Shown one piece after another: positions 7,652 through 12,619 of a stretch of DNA of 12,619 bases (position 1 is the stretch's first letter; every line of letters starts with the position of its first letter). The notes under the pieces are model-generated. The model did not search any database. It saw only the letters and a program-made list of their open reading frames with translations, and was not told where the DNA came from. The translations under genes were made by a program, and so were the position numbers. The stretch is taken from assembly GCA_002307315.1 (NCBI GenBank), contig DBTZ01000003.1:86122-98740 (forward strand). The letters run 5' to 3'. The DNA is from Alphaproteobacteria bacterium UBA1303 (GTDB lineage Bacteria; Pseudomonadota; Alphaproteobacteria; Micropepsales; Micropepsaceae).

Positions 7652-7782
7652 GTGCCGTTGGTTAATGCGACGTTAGTCGTATTTCGGCCATAAATCGGCA
7701 TAGCAACTGCAACACTTTTCCCGTAATGTGTCAGAATGTGACAGGCGAGTTTTAAAGCCGTCGCAAACGGGGTGGGGTTGCA

Positions 7783-8556
7783 GTGCGGACGATGGCGAAT
7801 TTTAGGTCCGTCGCGAGTCGTTATGACGACGTGAGACGGTCTTCTGCGGATTTCCTCGAAGACGATCCATATAGAATGCGCCCTGGCGGTACGGCCGCCT
7901 GGAGCGGGCCGTATTTCGGCTATCGCGATACGACATGGCACAGGATCGTGGACGCATCGGTCATGGTCGGGCGCATGATACTGCCGGTCGGACTGCTGCT
8001 GTTCGCATTATTCGAAATGCAGGAAAATGCCGGCACGACCGTCGCGTACTTTCCCGGGACGGACGGCCGATTTTGGTTGAGCGGCAGCCACCTGCTGTTG
8101 CCGTTGGCATTCTTCGCCGTCCATTTGACCAACAGGCGCTACGGACCGGCCTATGCCCTGGCCCAAGCGGTTCTTGGACTGGCCGCTCTGTTCTTCATCG
8201 ATCTCTACGCAAATAACGGCGCGGATCCTGCCATACAGACGGTTGCCATACCGTCGCTTCGGCTTGCGGTCGCTTTTGCCGTGGCTTTCTTTGCGGCCGG
8301 TTTCGTATCGATTATCGCTTTCGACGGCGCGCGCGGGCCGTACTGGTGGAGCGCGCCCCTGGTCGGTTTTTTATGTGCGGCGATCTTCTTCCCGTTGTTC
8401 TTCTTCCCAGCCGCTTACGCGGGATTGGGCGATCCGTGGATCGGCGAGGGGCTGACGTATATGGGCATTCTTGCCGGCGAAGGAATCGCGCTGTTGTTCC
8501 CTTACTATCTGCTGCGTCGGATCGTGCCGCCGTTGTCCGGCTTCGGCGGATTCTGA
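7783..8556 (+). CDS. Six-helix integral membrane protein, possibly VUT (YhhQ)-like
   Basis: This 257-residue protein has a charged, probably cytoplasmic N-terminus of about 55 residues. About six hydrophobic segments follow, near 58-79, 97-114, 123-142, 159-180, 190-213 and 224-244. The short loop HLTNRRYGPAYALAQ (114-128) resembles the DLTNRRxG loop of the vitamin/queuosine-precursor uptake family VUT (YhhQ). Here the Asp is a His and the N-terminal extension is unusual, so transport function is only a suggestion. I do not firmly recognise the family. The GTG at 7783 is preceded by a G-rich stretch (GGTGGGG) at suitable distance. An ATG three codons later has a worse spacing. It follows rpmB on the same strand and converges with the UPF0210 gene. 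Confidence 0.72.
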   Translation: MRTMANFRSVASRYDDVRRSSADFLEDDPYRMRPGGTAAWSGPYFGYRDTTWHRIVDASVMVGRMILPVGLLLFALFEMQENAGTTVAYFPGTDGRFWLSGSHLLLPLAFFAVHLTNRRYGPAYALAQAVLGLAALFFIDLYANNGADPAIQTVAIPSLRLAVAFAVAFFAAGFVSIIAFDGARGPYWWSAPLVGFLCAAIFFPLFFFPAAYAGLGDPWIGEGLTYMGILAGEGIALLFPYYLLRRIVPPLSGFGGF

Positions 8557-8572
8557 GGCTACTGCCGTCGCA

Positions 8573-8607
8573 ATTGCCCTCGCTTTGGCAGCGGTTGCGA
8601 GGGCAAT
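8573..8607. terminator. Perfect 11-bp hairpin between convergent genes
   Basis: Arms 8573-8583 and 8597-8607 (ATTGCCCTCGC and its exact complement) enclose a 13-base loop. The hairpin lies between the stop of the + strand membrane protein (8556) and the stop of the - strand UPF0210 gene (8643), where transcripts from both sides should end. There is no U-tract on either strand, so it may be a Rho-assisted end, an mRNA 3' stabiliser or an intergenic repeat. Confidence 0.5.
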
Positions 8608-8642
8608 CGGGCGCTGTGATCCGGCTTTCGGCCGCAACGCCG

Positions 8643-10001
8643 TCAGTTGGTCAGGCTTCTGATCGGCGCCGGGATGCGGCCGCCGCGGGCGATGAAGACA
8701 TCCGACTTGAAGCGGCTCACTGCCATCACCGGGGCGTGGCCCAGCAGACCGCCGAATTCGACGTGATCGCCGACTTTTTTGCCCGGCACCGGGACCAGCC
8801 TGACGGCGGTGGTCTTGTTGTTGATTACGCCGATGGCCGCTTCGTCGGCGATGATGGCGGCAATGGTTTCGGCCGAGGTGTCGCCGGGCACCGCGATCAT
8901 GTCGAGGCCGACCGAGCAAACGCAAGTCATCGCCTCGAGCTTTTCCAGGGTGAGGCTGCCGCGTTCCACCGCCGCGATCATGCCGGCATCCTCGCTGACC
9001 GGAATGAAGGCGCCCGAAAGACCGCCGACGGCCTTGGCCGCCATCAGCCCGCCTTTTTTCACCGCATCGTTCAATAGCGCCAGCGCCGCGGTGGTGCCGG
9101 GGCAGCCGCAACTTTCCAGCCCCATCTCCTCGAGAATAAAGGCGACGGAATCGCCGATCGCCGGCGTGGGGGCGAGCGACAGATCGATGATGCCGGGCAG
9201 CACGCCGAGCCGTTTGGCGGCTTCCTGCGCCACCAATTGGCCGACGCGGGTGATCTTGAAGGCGGTGCGTTTGATGGTTTCGGCAACATCGTCGAACGGG
9301 GCGCCGCGTACCGACTCCAGCGCATGTTTGACCACGCCGGGGCCGCTGACCCCGACGTTGATGACGCAATCGCCCTCGCCGATGCCGTGAAACGCGCCGG
9401 CCATGAACGGATTGTCTTCGACGGCGTTGGCGAACACCACCAGTTTGGCACAGCCGATGGCGTCGCGATCGGCGGTCAGTTCCGCCGTTTTCTTGACGAT
9501 CTGCCCCATCTTGCGCACGGCGTTCATGTCGATGCCGGCCTTGGTGGTGGCGACGTTGACCGAAGCGCAGACCCGCTCGGTGGTCGCCAGCGCTTCGGGA
9601 ATGGATTTGATCAGCCTTTTGTCGCCCGCGGTGCCTTCCTTTTCGACCAGGGAAGAAAACCCGCCGATGAAATTGACGCCCAATTCGTGGGCCGCGCGGT
9701 CCATCGCCTCGGCGACGGGAACCAGCGTATCGGTGCGGCAGCTTTCCGCCACGATGGCGATCGGCGTCACCGATATGCGCTTGTTGATGATCGGCACGCC
9801 GAATTCGGCTTCGATGTCCTCGCCGACCTCGACCAGCGATTTCGCGGTCTGGGTGATCCTCTCGTAGATGTTGCGGCAGAACAGCTTGAGGTCGGGATCG
9901 GCGCAGGAGCGTAAGGATATGCCCATGGTGATGGTGCGCACATCGAGATTGTATTTCTCGATCATCCCCAGCGTTTCGAAGATTTCCTTAGGAAGCGGCA
10001 T
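8643..10001 (-). CDS. UPF0210 (PFL-like, DUF711) family protein
   Basis: This 452-residue protein is full length for UPF0210 and closely matches it. Conserved stretches include ETLGMIEKYNLDVRTITMGI near residues 10-29, FIGGFSSLVEKEG, NVGVSGPGVV and GLDMIAVPGDTSAET, with the closing IPAPIRSL. The family was named for a structural likeness to pyruvate formate-lyase, but it lacks a demonstrated radical enzyme activity and its substrate is not known. In several phyla its gene sits beside a small ACT-domain gene (UPF0237), as here. The ATG at 10001 is six bases after that gene's stop, so the two are almost certainly co-translated. It is the last gene of the cobS-cobT-ACT-UPF0210 operon. Confidence 0.92.
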   Translation of the reverse strand: MPLPKEIFETLGMIEKYNLDVRTITMGISLRSCADPDLKLFCRNIYERITQTAKSLVEVGEDIEAEFGVPIINKRISVTPIAIVAESCRTDTLVPVAEAMDRAAHELGVNFIGGFSSLVEKEGTAGDKRLIKSIPEALATTERVCASVNVATTKAGIDMNAVRKMGQIVKKTAELTADRDAIGCAKLVVFANAVEDNPFMAGAFHGIGEGDCVINVGVSGPGVVKHALESVRGAPFDDVAETIKRTAFKITRVGQLVAQEAAKRLGVLPGIIDLSLAPTPAIGDSVAFILEEMGLESCGCPGTTAALALLNDAVKKGGLMAAKAVGGLSGAFIPVSEDAGMIAAVERGSLTLEKLEAMTCVCSVGLDMIAVPGDTSAETIAAIIADEAAIGVINNKTTAVRLVPVPGKKVGDHVEFGGLLGHAPVMAVSRFKSDVFIARGGRIPAPIRSLTN

Positions 10002-10007
10002 GGCTGA

Positions 10008-10277
10008 TTACACCCGATGCATGACGTTGAAGATGTCTTCGTGTTGGATCTTGATCTCGACGCCGATGGATTCGCCCAGTTCCTTGAACGTCCGTTGCAG
10101 ATCCTTCAACGGCAACGCCGAGGCTTCCATGTCGGCGACCATCACCATGTTAAAAACGCCATGCACGATGTTTTGGTTGATGTCGAGAATGTTCACGCTG
10201 TTCTCGGCCAGGGCGGTCGAAACCTTGGCGACGATGCCGACGCGATCCTTGCCGATGATGGTGATGACGATCTTCAT
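10008..10277 (-). CDS. Small ACT-domain protein, UPF0237 type
   Basis: This 89-residue protein is a single ACT domain. It begins MKIVITIIGKDRVGIVAKVS, with the ligand-loop pattern GKDRxGIV (9-16), then NILDINQNI, with VFNMVMVADM in the second strand. ACT domains usually bind amino acids or other small ligands and regulate a partner. The partner here is probably the UPF0210 protein encoded 6 bases downstream, a recurrent pairing in bacteria. The start is set by AAGGA seven bases upstream and by the family N-terminus. The ATG overlaps the cobT stop as ATGA (10274-10277), indicating translational coupling. The open frame continues upstream within cobT but that part is out of frame with CobT and unconserved. 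Confidence 0.92.
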   Translation of the reverse strand: MKIVITIIGKDRVGIVAKVSTALAENSVNILDINQNIVHGVFNMVMVADMEASALPLKDLQRTFKELGESIGVEIKIQHEDIFNVMHRV

Positions 10278-12118
10278 GGCTTTTTCCTTGCGTTGCGCCC
10301 GCGGCGGGCATCTTCTTCTTCGAACAGACCGGTCAGTTGCGTGGTCATGGCGCCGCCGAGCTGCTCGGCATCGACGATGGTGACGGCACGGGAATAATAG
10401 CGGGTGACGTCGTGGCCGATGCCGATGGCTGCCAGTTCGACCTCGGAACGGTCCTCGATCTCGCGGATCACCTTGTTCAGATGCCGTTCGAGGAAATTCG
10501 GCGGATTGGACGATTGGGTGGCGTCGTCCACCGGAGCCCCGTCGGAAATCACCATCAGGATCTTGCGCCGCTCGGGCCGGCAGGTCAGCCGTCCGAAAGC
10601 CCACATCAGCGCCTCGCCGTCGATGTTTTCCTTCAATAGACCTTCGCGCATCATCAGACCGAGGTTGCGTCGCGCCCGTCGCCACGGCTCCTCGGCATCC
10701 TTATAGATCACATGACGCAGATCGTTGAGCCGTCCGGGATTGGCGGGTTTGCCCTCCGCCAGCCATTTCTCGCGCGACGCGCCACCCTTCCAGGCGCGGG
10801 TGGTGAAGCCGAGGATTTCGGTCTTGACGCCGCAGCGTTCCAGCGTGCGCGCCAGAATGTCGGCGCACATCGCCGCCACCATGATCGGCCGGCCGCGCAT
10901 CGAGCCGGAATTGTCGATCAAGAGCGTCACCACGGTATCGCGAAAATCGGTGTCCTTTTCCTGCTTGAAGGAAAGCGGATACAACGGATCGATCACCACG
11001 CGGGTGAGGCGCGCGGAGTCCAAGAGGCCTTCCTCGAGATCGAAATCCCAGGACCGGTTCTGCTGCGCCATCAGAATGCGTTGCAGTTTGTTGGCCAGCC
11101 GCGACACCACCGCCTGCATCTGGGTCAGTTGCTGATCGAGAAAATTGCGCAAGCGCGTCAATTCTTCGTTGTCGCACAAATCTCCGGCGCGGATCACCTC
11201 GTCGAATTCGGGGGTAAAGGCGGAATAACCCCAATGGTCGGCCCCGGCGAAGGGTTGATCCGGCCGCCACGGTTTCATTTCGTCGCCGGCATCCGGCAAC
11301 TCGTTGCCTTCGCCGTCGTCGGTCAGCGCATCGGAGGGCAGGGCGTCGCCGTCCTCGCTGTCCTCGGTCTCGGTGTCGGCTTGGGTCGCTTCGCCGGTGC
11401 CGTCCTGGGCCTCGCCGCCCTCCTGTTCGTCGGGCGCGCTCTGCTTCTGTTCGGCGTTTTCGGACGGATTGTCTTCGTTCTCGGCCTCTTCGCCCATCTC
11501 GAGGCCGGTCAACGCCTCGCGGATCAGTTTGGCGAAACGTTCCTGATCGCGGATCGCCGCCGGCATTTCGGCAAGGACGTCGCCGGCGCGCTCCTCGACG
11601 AACTCGCGCCAGAACGACACCGCCTTGCGCGCCGATTTGGGCGGCTTCCGGCCGGTCAATTTTTCGCGCACCAACAGGCCGAACACGTCGGCAAGCGGCG
11701 TGTCGTCTTTTCCGCGCACGCCGTCGAGACCGCGCGCATCGCAGCGTGCCGTCAAGTTGGCGGCAAGGTTGTCGGCGACGCCTTTTAATGTCAGCGTTCC
11801 GATCGCTTCGACCCGTGCCTGTTCGGCCGCCTCGTAAACTTGCGCGGCATCGGCCTGCCGCGGCCGCAGGCGGGCATGCAAACCCGGCTCGGTATGGGCC
11901 AGGCGCAAGGCACAGGCATCGCCCGCGCCGCGCACCATCGCGACTTCCCCGGCCGGCAGATTGCGCGAGGGCAGGGGCAGGCGCGCCTTCTTGCCCGACA
12001 GCGACGGCGGTTCGGCACTGTAGGAGACCTCAAGCTCCGGCTCGCCCGCGAGCGCCCGCATCGCCGCTCCCACGGCGCGCTTGAACGGTTCGATCGGGTT
12101 GTCGGAAGGGGGCGCCAT
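10274..12118 (-). CDS. cobT: Aerobic cobaltochelatase subunit CobT
   Basis: This 614-residue protein has the CobT layout. An N-terminal helical domain (1-205) is followed by a very acidic, low-complexity linker (about 207-281, rich in Glu, Asp and Ser). A conserved middle part (YSAFTPEFDEVI, then RLANKLQRILMAQQNRSWDFDLEEG) leads to a C-terminal VWA domain with a MIDAS motif, DNSGS at 402-406. With CobS (AAA+ ATPase) it forms the ring that drives cobalt insertion by CobN into hydrogenobyrinate a,c-diamide, a late step of aerobic cobalamin synthesis in the cytoplasm. The ATG at 12118 gives the usual N-terminus but has only a weak Shine-Dalgarno sequence. The gene lies 125 bases after cobS and its stop overlaps the ACT gene. 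Confidence 0.97.
   Translation of the reverse strand: MAPPSDNPIEPFKRAVGAAMRALAGEPELEVSYSAEPPSLSGKKARLPLPSRNLPAGEVAMVRGAGDACALRLAHTEPGLHARLRPRQADAAQVYEAAEQARVEAIGTLTLKGVADNLAANLTARCDARGLDGVRGKDDTPLADVFGLLVREKLTGRKPPKSARKAVSFWREFVEERAGDVLAEMPAAIRDQERFAKLIREALTGLEMGEEAENEDNPSENAEQKQSAPDEQEGGEAQDGTGEATQADTETEDSEDGDALPSDALTDDGEGNELPDAGDEMKPWRPDQPFAGADHWGYSAFTPEFDEVIRAGDLCDNEELTRLRNFLDQQLTQMQAVVSRLANKLQRILMAQQNRSWDFDLEEGLLDSARLTRVVIDPLYPLSFKQEKDTDFRDTVVTLLIDNSGSMRGRPIMVAAMCADILARTLERCGVKTEILGFTTRAWKGGASREKWLAEGKPANPGRLNDLRHVIYKDAEEPWRRARRNLGLMMREGLLKENIDGEALMWAFGRLTCRPERRKILMVISDGAPVDDATQSSNPPNFLERHLNKVIREIEDRSEVELAAIGIGHDVTRYYSRAVTIVDAEQLGGAMTTQLTGLFEEEDARRGRNARKKP
10285..10289 (-). promoter_or_regulatory. 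Ribosome binding site of the ACT-domain gene, inside cobT
   Basis: The - strand AAGGA lies seven bases before the ATG at 10277, within the last codons of cobT. It fixes the short start of the ACT gene. Confidence 0.7.
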
Positions 12119-12243
12119 CGGTTGTCTGTCTTACGACTCTCTGTTGCTTCTGGCCTTGTTTCGGGCCGCGACCGCGGCCCGGCGGCCGTCCGCCGCCCTC
12201 GCGGGAGTCGTCGCGCCTTCACGCGACAGGCGCGAGCGAAAAA
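12119..12243. other. cobS-cobT spacer with three hairpins
   Basis: The 125-base spacer holds three GC-rich hairpins. TCGCGCC/GGCGCGA pairs 12211-12217 with 12229-12235. GGCGG/CCGCC pairs 12181-12185 with 12190-12194. An 8-bp stem pairs 12162-12169 with 12174-12181 around a GACC loop. None is followed by a U-tract on the - strand. They could shape processing or relative expression of cobS and cobT, or simply reflect GC-rich DNA. No gene is supported here. Confidence 0.5.
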
Positions 12244-12619
12244 TCACGCCACTAGCACCTTCGCCGCGCTTTCCGGCAGTTCCTCGCCGAAGGCGCGCTG
12301 ATAGAACTCGGCCACCGCCGGGCGCTCCAGCTCGTCGCACTTGTTGAGGAAGGTGAGGCGAAAGGCGAAGCCGACATTGCCGAAGATCTCGGCGTTCTCG
12401 GCCCAGGTGATGACGGTGCGCGGGCTCATCACGGTGGAGATGTCGCCACCCATGAAGGCGTTGCGGGTCATGTCGGCGACGCGGACCATGGAATCGATAA
12501 TCGGCTTGCGCTCGGGCGTGGCATAAGCCGGCACCTTGGCGAGCACGATGGCCGCCTCCTCGTCGTGCGGCAGATAGTTCAGGGTGGCGACGATGCTCCA
12601 GCGGTCCATCTGGCCCTGA
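12244..12619 (-). CDS. cobS: Aerobic cobaltochelatase subunit CobS, C-terminal part (5' end outside window)
   Basis: The frame is open to the right edge. The residues before the internal Met (…QGQ) join MDRWSIVATLNYLPHDEEAA, which is characteristic of the C-terminal half of CobS. The visible part (about 125 residues) contains KVPAYATPERKPIIDSMVRVADMTRNAFM and the helical lid region of this MoxR-like AAA+ ATPase, ending in EELPESAAKVLVA. The Walker motifs lie outside the window. CobS supplies the ATPase ring that works with CobT and CobN in cobalt insertion. It is the first visible gene of the - strand operon leading into cobT. Confidence 0.95.
   Translation of the reverse strand, partial: QGQMDRWSIVATLNYLPHDEEAAIVLAKVPAYATPERKPIIDSMVRVADMTRNAFMGGDISTVMSPRTVITWAENAEIFGNVGFAFRLTFLNKCDELERPAVAEFYQRAFGEELPESAAKVLVA

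Noticed and set aside
7725..7745. TGTCA/TGACA inverted repeat upstream of the membrane protein gene
   Set aside because: Five-base arms are too short to support an operator without a second site or known regulator.
8371..9369. 332-codon - strand frame rich in Arg overlapping the UPF0210 gene
   Set aside because: It is an out-of-frame reading of a well-conserved gene, with an Arg/Gly/Ala-rich translation typical of GC-rich shadows.
10712..11788. 358-codon + strand open frame antisense to cobT
   Set aside because: It is explained by the codon bias of cobT. The hydrophobic Gly/Val/Leu-rich stretch mirrors the acidic linker on the opposite strand.
12119..12243. Possible frameshifted extension of cobS or cobT into the spacer
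   Set aside because: Both proteins have normal termini: CobS ends in its usual segment and CobT starts with the usual N-terminus.

Overview
This is a contiguous stretch of GC-rich alphaproteobacterial chromosome. The gene set and order suggest Rhodospirillales or a relative: a six-S1-repeat type rpsA, a CarD/CdnL regulator, a seven-iron FdxA ferredoxin, a Suv3-like helicase, a DUF3108 protein next to rpmB, and the aerobic-type cobaltochelatase genes cobS and cobT. The lineage is inferred from protein families and synteny, since no searches could be run. I see no rRNA, tRNA, CRISPR array, transposase or prophage gene.

Left part (1-2366). The 3' portion of rpsA runs on the + strand into an intergenic strip that holds a long near-perfect palindrome, a second repeat-like hairpin and a strong bidirectional terminator. 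Beyond the terminator, carD reads on the - strand toward rpsA, so the two genes converge. Upstream of carD lie about 350 bases without a gene, containing a - strand terminator-like hairpin.

Central part (2367-7651). A - strand operon carries the Suv3-like RNA helicase, an Hsp15-like S4 RNA-binding protein (stop and start overlap as ATGA) and fdxA. Upstream of it is a 678-base non-coding stretch, partly AT-rich, with at least three large hairpins. Next come a secreted DUF3108 protein (-) and, divergently, rpmB for ribosomal protein L28 (+), sharing a short promoter region.

Right part (7652-12619). A + strand gene for a six-helix membrane protein follows rpmB. It converges on a - strand operon read as cobS (partial), cobT, a small ACT-domain protein and a UPF0210/PFL-like protein. 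The last three are tightly packed (ATGA overlap, then a 6-base gap). CobS and CobT form the AAA+/MIDAS motor of the cobalt chelatase that acts in aerobic cobalamin synthesis. The ACT and UPF0210 proteins are a recurrent pair of unknown function.

Most of the window is housekeeping: translation (S1, L28), transcription control (CarD), RNA metabolism (helicase, S4 protein) and cobalamin synthesis. I found no convincing new multi-gene system. The least explained content is the palindrome-rich intergenic DNA at 1214-1370 and 5647-6324, the unassigned membrane protein, and the coupling of the ACT/UPF0210 pair to cobT.
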